64,000 nucleotides of DNA from positions 52,935-116,934 of the forward strand of contig CAJUFN010000007.1 of NCBI GenBank assembly GCA_910585545.1. Direction: 5' to 3'. Below the pieces are notes generated by a model. The model was given only the letters and a program-made list of their open reading frames with translations. It had not been told where the DNA came from and ran no database searches. Of this stretch, positions 35,173 through 45,747 are shown piece after piece. The stretch comes from an uncultured Lachnospiraceae bacterium. GTDB lineage: Bacteria > Bacillota > Clostridia > Lachnospirales > Lachnospiraceae. Position 1 is the first letter of the stretch. Every line of letters starts with the position of its first letter. Both the position numbers and the translations under genes were made by a program.

Positions 35173-35300
35173 TGATTCCCCTCTATGTGGTATATTTCTA
35201 ACTTTATGATATAAATATACCTCTCACATATAGAAGTGTCAATAATAAGCGTGCAAATCTATGGAGAAATGCACGCTTTCAATCGTCATACTATAATTGA

Positions 35301-36141
35301 TTATTTTAAAGCTTGAGGTTCTTCCGCAATTATCCGCTTTATCATCTTTAAACGGTTGTTTGTTCCCTCAACAAAACCATTACTGTAATCATATGCTACA
35401 GCGTTCTCAACAACATCTAAGTCTCTTTTTAATCCTTCCGCAAAACTCTTTATGGTTCTAATCTTACTCTTGCAATATTTTTCTATAAACAGGTAAAGTA
35501 GAGGAACATTTCGTTTTCTAAAAATAGTTCGAAATTCTTTGATACAGCACTCAAGTTCCCACATCTTCGGATAACGACTATAAATAAAGTTCTTATGTGC
35601 TCTTGTTAATTCTGCATTCATCCACATATGTCGAAATACCCCTTCACGTGTGATATAATCTTTTTCTTTTCTTCTATTTTACATAAATATTGGAAGGCAT
35701 TACTTATTGAACCTGCATATCCTTTTGCGTAGATTGCTTTTACCGTTTTGCTTTTACTCCATCCAGTATTCAGGCATTGAACAATAAAATCATAATAAGG
35801 ATCTAATTTACTCTGCTGGATTCCGTACATACTTAATTCTCTTGGATCTCCTTCATGATATTTCGCAATGGTATTTCGTCCCACTCCCATTCGTTTCGCT
35901 ATTTCCCGATAACTACAGCCCTCTTTTAAAAATTTCTGTATCTGACAGATTATTTTATACCTCTTTTCCAAAAAATCAGGCGACTTATCCACATCAGATT
36001 TGATTTTTTACACGGCTCTTCTATAGCTGTAGACTGTTCAACATGAGGAATACATACTGTTGCAGGAAGTTCATGATTCAACGCTTTCTTGATTGCCTCC
36101 AATAAGTTTTGATGTAAATGAAATCGATCTGCTACTTGCAT
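35301..36141 (-). pseudogene. ISL3-family transposase, degraded
   Basis: Three frames each give part of one transposase in order on the minus strand: VADRFHLHQNLLEAIKKALN (before 36141), then YREIAKRMGVGRNTIAKYHEGDP and LDPYYDFIVQCL, then CIKEFRTIFRKRN and NGFVEGTNNRLKMIKR. The last is the catalytic-end signature of ISL3. At least two frameshifts are present, the N-terminal zinc region is missing and the C-terminus is altered. It is a dead insertion sequence at the border of the restriction locus. Confidence 0.75.
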
Positions 36142-36181
36142 TCTTATAAAAGATAATTTCAGATAAAAAATGAGCTCAGAG

Positions 36182-36904
36182 TTATAGTCCTTGAACCACA
36201 TCTAAATCCAACTGTTTTTTTCTTTCTTTCCAATCGGGCATTTGAATCGTTAGAAAATTATAAAAATCGCTATTATGATATGGATAGAGAAGGTGTGTTA
36301 ATTCGTGTAAAATAACATATTGTATGCATCGAAAATCAGCTTTTAACAAATACTCATTTATTGTAATTTTGTTTTTTGACGGAGTACAGCTTCCCCATAA
36401 AGTCTTCATTTTTCTGACATATAAAGACGGTTTTTCTATTCCATACTTTTTAAAAATCTTATCATAAAGTTCGTTCATTTCATTCTGATAAGTTTCATAT
36501 GCTTTTTCACGCCACCAATTTTCTAATACCAGCTGATGTTTATTGCTCATTTCATTTGCATAAACAATAATATTTTTTTCATCCTCAAGCACATAATTTT
36601 TTTCAGAAATTTTCTTAATGATTCTACGATCTTTTCCTAACAATTGAGTAGATGTTCCACTTTTGATATCAATCAAGTTATTATACCCGCTCGATTGTTT
36701 GTATTTTTGTAGCTGCTTTTCTATCCAACTTGATTTACTAATAAGAAACTCAGTAATCCATTCGTCTGTTACTTCATTTGGCACAGACAAAACAACTTTC
36801 AAATCCCTAAAAACTTTAAGATGAATGTTTTTAATATTCTTATAATGGATACAGACAATGGTTTTATCAAAAGGGGATGTTAATTTTAAAATATACTTAT
36901 TCAT
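36182..36904 (-). CDS. YgjP-like (DUF45/SprT-type) metallopeptidase
   Basis: 240 aa. The zinc site HELTHLLYPYHNSDFY gives HExxH plus a third His; the preceding MKTLWGSCTPSKNKITIN is the family's other hallmark. The start shares a base with the hsdR stop (TGATG). This gene often follows type I hsdR genes, so it likely belongs to the restriction operon. Its exact role is not established. Confidence 0.88.
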   Translation of the reverse strand: MNKYILKLTSPFDKTIVCIHYKNIKNIHLKVFRDLKVVLSVPNEVTDEWITEFLISKSSWIEKQLQKYKQSSGYNNLIDIKSGTSTQLLGKDRRIIKKISEKNYVLEDEKNIIVYANEMSNKHQLVLENWWREKAYETYQNEMNELYDKIFKKYGIEKPSLYVRKMKTLWGSCTPSKNKITINEYLLKADFRCIQYVILHELTHLLYPYHNSDFYNFLTIQMPDWKERKKQLDLDVVQGL

Positions 36905-39900
36905 CAGTATCTCGCCACCGCAACTTTCATTATTTCATCAATAATTAAGTCGAGCAAATCAATATTTGATTTATCAATGACAATGCCCATATCTTCAAAC
37001 ATATCAAACAAACAATCGTCTAAATTTCTGTGCATTGCTTTATGTACAACCTCGTTGTGTTTCCAGTCTCGCTTTGCATTATCACTGATAACTTTTTTAA
37101 TTCGGCACGAATATTTTGCAATCAATTCCTCTGTATCAGTTATAATTTTTATTGCTTCATTTTTTTTGAGTTGAGTAATAATAGCACCATAAAATGCTTT
37201 TGAATCACTGTCGTTTGCAATTTGAGAAGGATAATCTTGTGAGGTGATTCCGTTTCTAAAATCATCAGCCATTATCTTCATACTTTCTAAATACGCATCT
37301 GCGTCACGTGTTTCATCGTATAAATCAATAGTTTTTTTAATTTTAGAAGAAAATTCCTCGAACAGTAATGGATCATCATATCTTATCTGTTTGAGTTTGG
37401 ATTCCATTCTTGTCTTTATCGCATCTGCTCGAGATTCATTTGAATCCATCTTTTCAAGAAGATTTTTCATCGCCTTCTCATCGCCAATAGAAACCGGCTT
37501 AACTACAGTTACAATATCTGTTGCATTTACAAAAGTGTCAATTAGGTTTTTTATTCCTTGTTCGTACCTGGATAAATCAATCTCATCATCATATCGTATC
37601 ATAACACTGTCTTTTAATTTCCGGTAGAATAAATACTCTTTACGATATTTTTCAATTAAATCAAAACCTAGCTCTACAAATATATCTCGATTAGATAGCA
37701 CTAAATTCAGTAAATTGGCATATTTTTTAAGTCTGTTGTAAAAATCTTTTCTTCTTCCTTCATCAACAAGACTTTTTTGCCAAACATCAGAGCACTGAGA
37801 ATCTTTAACTGATTCAAACATAGTAATCATATTTGCATACGATGCCGCCAGTTTGTTTTTTTCATCAATCGGACCAAAGATAGCACCTTCAATATCGGCT
37901 TTATCAAATCCATTCATTCCAGACTCAGCATCTTCATACATATCGATGGCTTTTTTTAATTTTCCAAAAATCCCCCAATAATCTACAATCAAGCCGAAAT
38001 CTTTCCCTTTATAAACTCGATTCACTCTTGCAATAGCCTGTAATAGGGAATGCTGTTGAATAGATTTATCTAAATACAAAACACCGGCAACAGGGGCATC
38101 AAACCCGGTCAACAGCTTATCTTTGACAATGAGCATATTGATTTCGCCTTCCGGGTTTTTAAAATCTTCACAAACATGATCATCATATTTCTCATCATTG
38201 TCGCCAAATAAAGGCTTTACCATTTTCTGATGATATGCCTTTATTTTTTTGATGGATTCATCTGTGGTTTCGTCATCATCGCCCTCTCTCTTGTCTCCAA
38301 ATGTGATTACTACACGAGGGTTAATTCCGGACATACCTTTTAGCACTTCATACATTTCAACCGCTGCTGCTCGTGACGAACACACAACCATTGCTTTTAA
38401 GCCTTTAGGAATACAATAACTTTTAAAATGATCTGCGATATCAAATCCTATTAAATTGATACGGCTTCTGGCTTCTGAAATAGCCTTAAATCTGCTGAAC
38501 TTGTCGGAAAGTTTATCCTTAAGTTCTTGCGGAAGGCCTTCAGTCAAACTTTCAAAATAGTTGTTGATCGTCAATGCAGGTTCTTCCTGTTTTACTTTAC
38601 GCCCTTCATAAACAAGCGGAACTGTAATACCATCTTCTATTGCCCGTTTCATTGTATAGTTATGAATCGGCTCTCCAAAAGTTTTGTAAGTATTCTTTTT
38701 TGATTTTGCGATAAGCGGTGTACCGGTAAACGCAATAAGCGTTGCATTCGGCAAAACTTCTTTCATATAGGTAAACATTGATTTATACTGTGAACGATGT
38801 GCCTCATCTACCAATACATAGAATTTATCGCTATCAGGCTCTAAATATCTGTTTTTGTACACCGTTTCAAACTTGTTGATTAGTGTTGTAATAACGATGT
38901 TATCTTTATTCTTCAGCAAAGAATTAAGCCCTTTTCCGGTCGCAGCACGAACTGGCGCCATTTGAGAATTAGCAAAATTATCACGGATTTGTTTATCAAG
39001 GTTTATACGGTCTGTAACAATGATAAATCTGGGATTTTCATATCCTTTTACAGCCTGAATTTTTTTAACCAGCATAACCATTGTCAGAGATTTTCCACTT
39101 CCCTGTGTATGCCAAATAACGCCGCCTTTTGAAGAACTTCCGTCTTTACCGTTGATTCTGTCCATAGATTTATTGATTGCAAAGTATTGCTGATGTCTTG
39201 CAATCTTTTTGATATTATTATCAAAAAGTATAAAATTCTGAACCAGATCAAGAAGTCTTGTTTTGCTGAGCAAAGAAACTGCAATTTTATCCTGCTCCAA
39301 AATAGAACCGTCCGGTGAACATTTTCTGCAGATTTCATCCTGCCATTCGGCTTCATCTTCTCTCCATTCTACAAAATAGTCAGAGGTTGTCCCGCCTGTA
39401 CCGTAAAGAACTTTCTGCGGGTTCATTGCAATTACAAGTTGGGAAAATTTAAATAGCTGAGGAATATAGTCAGGCATCATATTGCGGACATTTTGATGAA
39501 CGCCCTCCATAACATCGATGCTGGACTTTTTGCATTCAATTACAACAAAAGGAATACCGTTGACCATTAAAACAACATCAGGGCGAGCATAACTTCCATT
39601 TGGACGCTGAACGCTGAATTCTTCTGTTACCTGCCAAATATTATTTGCAGGATGCTCAAAATCAATATAATGCAAGTCAAACGACTGTTTTACTGGAATA
39701 TCACTGTCTATTGCAATGCTTTCCTCCAAACTGATTCCCAAAGTAATGAGATTATAAATTTCTTTGCTTGCCATAGAAAGACCTTGCAAAAGGGAAGCGT
39801 CCAATTCTTTTACTGCTTTTGTGATTGATTCTCCTGAGAAAAGCAATTCGTGTCCACTATATGTATAAGTTTGTTTTTGTAAAAAGCGAATCAACTCATC

Positions 39901-40041
39901 TTCAAACAGTACGGAAGAAAAATTTCTCCTTTTACTTTCTGCCTCACTGCGTGAGACATATTCATATCCCATATTGATTAAAAGTTGTATAAGCCTGTCC
40001 TGACATTCCGGACGCTCGTTAAATATTGTATGATTCACCAT
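36904..40041 (-). CDS. hsdR: Type I restriction endonuclease subunit R
   Basis: 1045 aa, full length. The N-terminal nuclease domain shows RPDVVLMVNGIPFVVIECKK (D...E-x-K). The translocase has Walker A HTQGSGKSLT near residue 310, VDEAHRSQ, FTGTPL, TGFDAPVAGVLYLDK and QAIARVNR. It cleaves DNA after ATP-driven translocation when HsdM/HsdS find unmethylated sites. It lies 22 bp after the DUF3825 gene and runs into the peptidase gene. Confidence 0.96.
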   Translation of the reverse strand: MVNHTIFNERPECQDRLIQLLINMGYEYVSRSEAESKRRNFSSVLFEDELIRFLQKQTYTYSGHELLFSGESITKAVKELDASLLQGLSMASKEIYNLITLGISLEESIAIDSDIPVKQSFDLHYIDFEHPANNIWQVTEEFSVQRPNGSYARPDVVLMVNGIPFVVIECKKSSIDVMEGVHQNVRNMMPDYIPQLFKFSQLVIAMNPQKVLYGTGGTTSDYFVEWREDEAEWQDEICRKCSPDGSILEQDKIAVSLLSKTRLLDLVQNFILFDNNIKKIARHQQYFAINKSMDRINGKDGSSSKGGVIWHTQGSGKSLTMVMLVKKIQAVKGYENPRFIIVTDRINLDKQIRDNFANSQMAPVRAATGKGLNSLLKNKDNIVITTLINKFETVYKNRYLEPDSDKFYVLVDEAHRSQYKSMFTYMKEVLPNATLIAFTGTPLIAKSKKNTYKTFGEPIHNYTMKRAIEDGITVPLVYEGRKVKQEEPALTINNYFESLTEGLPQELKDKLSDKFSRFKAISEARSRINLIGFDIADHFKSYCIPKGLKAMVVCSSRAAAVEMYEVLKGMSGINPRVVITFGDKREGDDDETTDESIKKIKAYHQKMVKPLFGDNDEKYDDHVCEDFKNPEGEINMLIVKDKLLTGFDAPVAGVLYLDKSIQQHSLLQAIARVNRVYKGKDFGLIVDYWGIFGKLKKAIDMYEDAESGMNGFDKADIEGAIFGPIDEKNKLAASYANMITMFESVKDSQCSDVWQKSLVDEGRRKDFYNRLKKYANLLNLVLSNRDIFVELGFDLIEKYRKEYLFYRKLKDSVMIRYDDEIDLSRYEQGIKNLIDTFVNATDIVTVVKPVSIGDEKAMKNLLEKMDSNESRADAIKTRMESKLKQIRYDDPLLFEEFSSKIKKTIDLYDETRDADAYLESMKIMADDFRNGITSQDYPSQIANDSDSKAFYGAIITQLKKNEAIKIITDTEELIAKYSCRIKKVISDNAKRDWKHNEVVHKAMHRNLDDCLFDMFEDMGIVIDKSNIDLLDLIIDEIMKVAVARY

Positions 40042-40062
40042 ATCTTTCCCTCTATTTCATAT

Positions 40063-40863
40063 TCAGCTTCTGGACAGCCAAGATGTTTCTGGTTTTGCAA
40101 TAAGTCTTGCGTTATTATAAGCCATATCTAATGTTAAGCATGTTTTTCCGATATAATAATTATTTCGTCTTGTTACAACTAATACCAAATCTACTTTTTC
40201 GGGATCTATAAGACACAACGGCAACAATAATTGTACCTTTCCTTCATAATACTGCGGAACAGCTATCTTATAATTACATTCTACTTTGCGCTTCACTTGT
40301 GCTATTGCTCCATCAAATAAGGTCTGTAAGTTTTTTTGATTTCTAATTTCTTCTGGTATTCTTTCTTTGTTCTTTTCATCAGAAAGTATGTGAGTACTAT
40401 TTATTCTTAATTCTAATGTTGTATCATAAATCAAATCTTCTATTTTTTCGATAAAATCAATTTTTGCGGGTAAATATTCAAATGATTCTAATCTATAATC
40501 ACTTTCTTTTAAATAGCCAGTAAAACTCCATAGTTTATCATCATCCGTCTTAATTTCCTTTTTCATCAATACAAAAGTTTTTTCATAATGACATGTATAT
40601 AAACCTATATTGAAGCATAAGTACTCATCATTGCAACATAAATATTTCTTCTCATTATCTGGATTATTTTTGCAGAGATGATATAGGCGTTTAAATGTAT
40701 GGATCACATAATTTTCTAAAATAGGATATTTTTCTTCATCATTTTCTCCTTCGATATATGTCCAATTCTCTGGTAAAATTATATTTTTAAGCTCACCTAA
40801 TCTTTTTTGCCAATCAAATGCTCTACAAAACTCAAATATACTGTCGCTTGTTATAATACACAT
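40063..40863 (-). CDS. DUF3825-domain protein
   Basis: About 266 aa from the ATG at 40863 (AAAGGAG 8 nt upstream; earlier in-frame ATGs lack a site). DUF3825 features include ENYVIHTFKRLY, FNIGLYTCHYEKTFVLM and the C-terminal LTLDMAYNNARLIAKPETSW. The function is unknown. Its position between hsdS and hsdR, with a 166-bp gap on the hsdS side, suggests an accessory defence gene carried by the locus. Confidence 0.75.
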   Translation of the reverse strand: MCIITSDSIFEFCRAFDWQKRLGELKNIILPENWTYIEGENDEEKYPILENYVIHTFKRLYHLCKNNPDNEKKYLCCNDEYLCFNIGLYTCHYEKTFVLMKKEIKTDDDKLWSFTGYLKESDYRLESFEYLPAKIDFIEKIEDLIYDTTLELRINSTHILSDEKNKERIPEEIRNQKNLQTLFDGAIAQVKRKVECNYKIAVPQYYEGKVQLLLPLCLIDPEKVDLVLVVTRRNNYYIGKTCLTLDMAYNNARLIAKPETSWLSRS

Positions 40864-41029
40864 TTGAAAAACTCCTTTCAGAATTATATTTCTTAATATT
40901 TTCATTGACATTTATTATTATTTTGGGTATAATAACATTGAACTTATTGTTCAGATATTTTTTTATTGAAATTTTTTGAAAAGATAGTTTTAGAAAGAAA
41001 CTCCCTTTTTTGAAAGGGAGTTTCTTTTA

Positions 41030-42274
41030 TTATACCCTTACGATTCCGGTTAATAACAACTGTTGCATTGATTTTTGTTGCTGCTTTAAAAATTTTAGTT
41101 TTTCCTTTTCTTTTGTATACAACATATTTTTTTTATTAAAAAAATCAAATAGTAGACTTTGAACTCTTTCATCAGGAATAAAAATTTCTATTCTTTCTAA
41201 ATCTGAATAGTTTAAAGAATCTCTAACACTCCCTGATAAATAAGATTTTATATCATATTGAGTCTTATCAGTATTTAATAGTAGTAATAACAAATGAGGA
41301 TTAATTTTTTTACATTCAAAAACCACATACATAGGGCTCACTATTCCATCTTCTTTGTCCTCATAAATTGCAATTGAGCCAACATTTATACGAGATGGGT
41401 TATACGCAATATTTCCATAGGATACTTTTTTATACTTTGATGTATCTTTACTAGCAACTCGTTTAGAAAATTGTTCTTCCTGATTAATAAAACCATCTTT
41501 ATTAGAAACGCTCTTTATATTAATGCATTCATTTTGATAGTTTCTAATAGATAATTCTCTTGTCAAAGTTCCGATTTTTACTTTCTTCCAGCCTGCCTTT
41601 GGTGTAAGCAGTCTTTGCATCAAAGCCTTTTTCTGCAATTCTAACTTTTCAATCAGTTTTTCCTGCAACTCGATTGCTTTGTCCCATTTAGACAGGATTT
41701 CTGCGATGCGGTTTTGCTCATATTCGTTTGCAAGACATACATTCACCCTTGAAAGTGAATCTTGGCTTACATTAATGTGCTGAGATCCTGCGGAATACTT
41801 TATAATCTGCTGTCGAATACCGGATGTTTTGAGAATCTCATTCAAATAAAAGGGATTATAATCAGCTATCTTTTTCCCTCTGATTACAAATCCACTGTAT
41901 GTAGCTGTGTTCTTTTCATCCAGATATACATTCGATTTTCCTGCATCCTCGATCGTTTCAGAACTTCTCTGAAAAAGAATATCTCCATAGGTAACGCTAT
42001 AGTTGTTCAAAGCCTTTTCATCTATGTCCACTTGTCCTCTAATATCGTCGTAAAATATAGGTCTGTTAGACAAAATATCCATAACACTAATCATTTTAAT
42101 TCCGCTGTTGTACTTTTCTTTATCAGCATTAACTCCATTCTGAAACTTTAGCAATTCAGACAGTCTTTTATTTTCCCATTCATTTGGAACAATGCCTACA
42201 ACAGTCCTTTTGTATCCGTCAAGCACTTTTCCTGCTTTTATAGTTTCTATTCTTTGTTTTATTTCTTCGGTCAT
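41030..42274 (-). CDS. hsdS: Type I restriction specificity subunit S
   Basis: 414 aa with two target-recognition domains (about 20-175 and 230-370), each followed by a helical spacer (EQNRIAEILSKWDKAIELQE and the C-terminal KFLKQQQKSMQQLLL). It should specify a bipartite recognition site. The C-terminal region repeats the central one, as in complete HsdS proteins. It is 11 bp downstream of the coiled-coil gene. Confidence 0.92.
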   Translation of the reverse strand: MTEEIKQRIETIKAGKVLDGYKRTVVGIVPNEWENKRLSELLKFQNGVNADKEKYNSGIKMISVMDILSNRPIFYDDIRGQVDIDEKALNNYSVTYGDILFQRSSETIEDAGKSNVYLDEKNTATYSGFVIRGKKIADYNPFYLNEILKTSGIRQQIIKYSAGSQHINVSQDSLSRVNVCLANEYEQNRIAEILSKWDKAIELQEKLIEKLELQKKALMQRLLTPKAGWKKVKIGTLTRELSIRNYQNECINIKSVSNKDGFINQEEQFSKRVASKDTSKYKKVSYGNIAYNPSRINVGSIAIYEDKEDGIVSPMYVVFECKKINPHLLLLLLNTDKTQYDIKSYLSGSVRDSLNYSDLERIEIFIPDERVQSLLFDFFNKKNMLYTKEKEKLKFLKQQQKSMQQLLLTGIVRV

Positions 42275-42285
42275 ATGCCGACCTC

Positions 42286-42684
42286 CTAAACAATAATTCC
42301 AATTACAATACCCACAATCCCAATGACGGTACCTACCGCAAATGACACCCAGCCAAAAATTTTATTTTGCTTTGCTTCTTTTGCGTTACCTTCCGCCTCG
42401 GCTTTTGTCATTTCATATAACTCTTTGAGAGTAGAATAGTTTTCTTTTAACACAGCATTATTTTCTTTCAAAAGACGATTCTGCTCTTTAACTTCTTTTA
42501 GCTGCTGCTCAAGTAATTCCTTTTGCACTCGGCTTGTCTCAACAGTTTCAAAAAGTGCTTCGTCTTTTCTTCTGTTATAATCGGCTATGTCGGTCATAAC
42601 AGCAGATACCTCTGCTGCCTGACGAGCGCTATTTGCTATGGCAGCATTAACTCCCGATAAATCAATATCGTTAAATTTAATCAT
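42286..42684 (-). CDS. Coiled-coil protein with C-terminal membrane hairpin
   Basis: 132 aa. Residues about 45-100 form a strong coiled coil (heptads in ELLEQQLKEVKEQNRLLKE). The last 25 residues are hydrophobic with glycines (WVSFAVGTVIGIVGIVIGII), long enough for one helix or a hairpin. The family is not recognised. It sits between dinD and hsdS with short gaps, so it is co-expressed with the restriction genes. A membrane tether is one possibility. Confidence 0.6.
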   Translation of the reverse strand: MIKFNDIDLSGVNAAIANSARQAAEVSAVMTDIADYNRRKDEALFETVETSRVQKELLEQQLKEVKEQNRLLKENNAVLKENYSTLKELYEMTKAEAEGNAKEAKQNKIFGWVSFAVGTVIGIVGIVIGIIV

Positions 42685-42693
42685 ACAATTTAC

Positions 42694-43524
42694 CTACTTC
42701 AGTTTTTTCTTTTCCATTTCCCGTTCTATCTGCTTGATACTTTTATCAGGAGTTGGCAAATCTTCCGGCATAGTACCACCGAGTTCCTTGATAGTTTTAC
42801 GCACTTTTACACCGACCTCATAGTGCGTTTTGTTGGCATTCTCCTTGCCTTGAATGCTTTCACGGCGCAATTTTTCCTCGGTCTGCGTGGCACGGAACAG
42901 ATTAGCCGCAAGCTCCGTACTGCCCATATGATCTAAAATCTTCTGACTCTTTTTCAATCCCTTATGTTTATGAATTGCCTTCATATCCATTCCGCCGTAA
43001 AGACCTCTATAACCATAGTTTTGGAAAATTGCATAATCCAATGGCTCAACAACCCCTGCTTTATTCGCAGCATCTGCCAACAATTTATTGTGTTTAATCA
43101 TTTCATTTCGGATTGCTAAACGACGCTGTTCTTCTGTCAGTATGTCAAAATTATCAATAATTTCCTGCTGCCTTGTTTTAACAGCAAAATAGGTTTGACC
43201 TACAGCAATGACTTCCTTTTTCGGATCTCCGTTCATCACTATCAGATAGCACGCATATCGAGAAAGCATAATATCATCGATTTTTCGTTCTGCCCCAGAA
43301 CCGATCTCAACCATTTTGCCAACGCTGGCAAAATGGTCCGAAATAGTCTGACCACTATTTTCACAAGCAATCTTCGCACGCTCAATAACATCATTAAATC
43401 TTCGCCATTGTACATATTCAAGTACCGGCTGTAATTCTCTGGCATACCAAAACTCTTCTCCGTACTCGTTTATATGCTTAATATTTTCAAAAGTTTTTTC
43501 ACTGTACTTTACGACATCACTCAT
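42694..43524 (-). CDS. dinD: DNA-damage-inducible protein D
   Basis: 276 aa. It contains FWYARELQPVLEY, RFNDVIERAKIAC, DDIMLSRYACYLIVMNGD and VAVGQTYFAVKTRQQE, and later NYGYRGLYGGMD. E. coli DinD is an SOS-induced protein that inhibits RecA filaments. Here it overlaps hsdM by 4 bp (ATGA), so it is part of the operon. Embedded dinD may protect or modulate DNA during restriction; this is inferred. Confidence 0.9.
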   Translation of the reverse strand: MSDVVKYSEKTFENIKHINEYGEEFWYARELQPVLEYVQWRRFNDVIERAKIACENSGQTISDHFASVGKMVEIGSGAERKIDDIMLSRYACYLIVMNGDPKKEVIAVGQTYFAVKTRQQEIIDNFDILTEEQRRLAIRNEMIKHNKLLADAANKAGVVEPLDYAIFQNYGYRGLYGGMDMKAIHKHKGLKKSQKILDHMGSTELAANLFRATQTEEKLRRESIQGKENANKTHYEVGVKVRKTIKELGGTMPEDLPTPDKSIKQIEREMEKKKLK

Positions 43525-45143
43525 AAACCAAGCTCCTTCATATATTGCTCCATCTCTTTTTCAAGCGAAGCAATCTGAGTTTTAATGTCTGCAATTTCCT
43601 TGTTTACACTCTCCAAATCTATAAGTTCCTCTTCCTCAAAAGTATCAACATAGCGAGGAATGTTGAGGTTGTACTCATTTTCTTGAATTTCGCTAAGAGT
43701 TGCAACATGACTGTATTTTTCTTGTTCTGCTGTTTCTTCTCCATTTACAAATGCCTTATAAGTATCAACTATTTTCTTGATGTCGTTCGGTTCTCCGTTC
43801 GAACCGTCACGCAATTTATTCTTTGCTTTTTCCTTTTTAAAATCTTTGGAAGCATCCACAAAAAGAACATCTGTTGTAGTACGCCCTTTTTTAAATACAA
43901 CAATGCAGGCAGGAATAGATGTGCCGTAAAACAGATTTTCCGGTAGTCCGATAACAGCATCAATCAAATTTTTCTCAATTACCGCTTGGCGAATTCGTCC
44001 TTCGGACGCACCTCTGAACAGAACTCCGTGAGGAGCAACTGCCGCAACTCTTCCGTTTCCGCTCATACTTGCGATCATATGGAGTAAAAATGCCCAGTCA
44101 CCCTTACTTGCCGGTGGTATGCCTAAATCAAATCGATGATGTCTGTCAAGAGAAGGTTCCATCTTAAACTCTTTTTTCTTACCCTTTTTAGTTGATTTAG
44201 TATTAGATTCATCTTCATCAACTGAAACCTCACCGCCTGGGTTAAACCCCTCTGCCCATTTATCTTTGCTGAAAGGCATATTAGCGACAATACAATCAAA
44301 TTTCATCAGATTCCCGTCGCTGTCAAGGTGCTGTGGGTTGGCAAGAGTATCACCCCAAGCTATATGTGCATCTTTTATATCGTGGATAAACATATTCATT
44401 CTTGCCATAGAAATAGCAGAATTGTTTACCTCTTGACCGTATATTGAAACTTTATCAAGTCCCCCTTTTTTAGCAGCTCTGATAAGCAGGGAGCCTGATC
44501 CGCAAGTGGGATCGTATACACGGTCTTTTTCTTGTGGGGAAACAATTTGCGCCATAATCTCAGAAACTTGCTGTGGGGTAAAGAAACTGCCTGCTTTTTT
44601 TCCCGCCATAGTTGCAAATTCACCAATCATATACTCATAGGCGTCACCTACAACATCTGCCGGTACTTCATTGTCTTTTGTTTCAATATGACTTGGTCTT
44701 AAATCCAAATCGGCAAAATCTTCGAGAAGCGTTCTCAACAACGGATTTTTTTGCTCTTTCTTGCCAAGATTATTTTCGCTATTGAAGTCAATTCCTCTGA
44801 AAATCCCGGACAAAATTGCGTTAGAGCTCTCAATTCCGGTTAATGCTTCACTGATTTTAGAACCTATATCTACAGCATATTTATTTTTCAATAAATAGTC
44901 GAAAGTGTACTCTTCTTTCAAAACAAATGGAAGATTAGCGATTTGTCTTTCGAGACGAATTCCTTCATAATCTTTCTTCAGATTTTCTACACTCTCTTCA
45001 AATGTATCGCTTAAATATTTTACAAACAGCATAGACAATACATAGTCCTTATAATTTGAAGCATCAATATTATCTCTGAATGTATTTGCTCCAGCCCATA
45101 AGGCATTTTTAATATCTTCAAAAGTTGTTTTTTTAGTTAACAT
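43521..45143 (-). CDS. hsdM: Type I DNA methyltransferase subunit M
   Basis: About 540 aa from the ATG at 45143, which has GGAGG 8 nt upstream; two earlier in-frame ATGs are less likely. The N-terminal helical domain (FEDIKNALWAGANTFR) is followed by the N6-adenine MTase: DPTCGSGSLLIRA (SAM site) and ANMPFSKD, an NPPF-type catalytic motif with M for the usual P. The C-terminal coiled coil contacts HsdS. A Lys/Glu-rich insertion (about 325-345) is present. Confidence 0.95.
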   Translation of the reverse strand: MLTKKTTFEDIKNALWAGANTFRDNIDASNYKDYVLSMLFVKYLSDTFEESVENLKKDYEGIRLERQIANLPFVLKEEYTFDYLLKNKYAVDIGSKISEALTGIESSNAILSGIFRGIDFNSENNLGKKEQKNPLLRTLLEDFADLDLRPSHIETKDNEVPADVVGDAYEYMIGEFATMAGKKAGSFFTPQQVSEIMAQIVSPQEKDRVYDPTCGSGSLLIRAAKKGGLDKVSIYGQEVNNSAISMARMNMFIHDIKDAHIAWGDTLANPQHLDSDGNLMKFDCIVANMPFSKDKWAEGFNPGGEVSVDEDESNTKSTKKGKKKEFKMEPSLDRHHRFDLGIPPASKGDWAFLLHMIASMSGNGRVAAVAPHGVLFRGASEGRIRQAVIEKNLIDAVIGLPENLFYGTSIPACIVVFKKGRTTTDVLFVDASKDFKKEKAKNKLRDGSNGEPNDIKKIVDTYKAFVNGEETAEQEKYSHVATLSEIQENEYNLNIPRYVDTFEEEELIDLESVNKEIADIKTQIASLEKEMEQYMKELGL

Positions 45144-45144
45144 T

Positions 45145-45690
45145 TTATTTTCCTCCATTTGTTGCTTTCCCCAAAATGCTTTTGATTTTAGAAAGTTCCA
45201 ATTCATTCAGCTTGCTTTTCAACTTATATAGTTCTATACTTTTTTTCCACAATTCACCAATCGCTTTTTGTTTTTGGATTGGTAGAATTGGCACTTGTAT
45301 TTCCTCTAAATCATTTCTCCCAACAGCAGGAATTTTTGCGCCGGATAATGACTGTGTTATTTTGGGGATTTCTTGATTAAGAATGTAGGCTAAATATTTT
45401 GGTTCAACAGATATTGCCGAAATTATTATCAAATTTCCAGAAGCATAAATATCATCATCAATTTTGTCAATATAATTCACAAACGACGGACTTATTCTTT
45501 TTATAATAATATCCCCGTTGCATATTTTTGTGTCATCATCAGCTCTCACCTTATCATCAAAGACAAAACCATCTATCACGTTGTTATCCAATAATTTCAT
45601 AGGAGTTAATGTCTTGTGTTTTTGCTCCGAAACTACCCTTTGAGCCAAACAAAATTTAATTTTTGCTATTTCTTTTAATTTTTTTATCAT
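45145..45690 (-). CDS. Half-size type I specificity protein
   Basis: 181 aa, one target-recognition domain followed by one helical spacer (QKQKAIGELWKKSIELYKLK). Full HsdS is about 400 aa. It has its own start with AAGGTGA and ends 1 bp before hsdM, so it looks expressed rather than broken. Half-HsdS proteins can dimerise into a working specificity unit; alternatively it may compete with the full HsdS downstream. Confidence 0.72.
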   Translation of the reverse strand: MIKKLKEIAKIKFCLAQRVVSEQKHKTLTPMKLLDNNVIDGFVFDDKVRADDDTKICNGDIIIKRISPSFVNYIDKIDDDIYASGNLIIISAISVEPKYLAYILNQEIPKITQSLSGAKIPAVGRNDLEEIQVPILPIQKQKAIGELWKKSIELYKLKSKLNELELSKIKSILGKATNGGK

Positions 45691-45711
45691 AAAATCACCT
45701 TAAAATAAAAA

Positions 45712-45741
45712 AGGTTAACGAATGCTGGGCTTCGTCAACCT
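45712..45741 (-). terminator. Terminator/attenuator before the hsd genes
   Basis: AGGTTGACGAA and TTCGTTAACCT (11-bp arms, 8-nt loop) on the minus strand are followed by TTTTTTATTTT. It separates DUF3892 from the half-hsdS gene, whose ATG is only 22 bp on, so hsd expression must depend on readthrough or a hidden promoter. Confidence 0.75.
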
Positions 45742-45747
45742 ACTTTT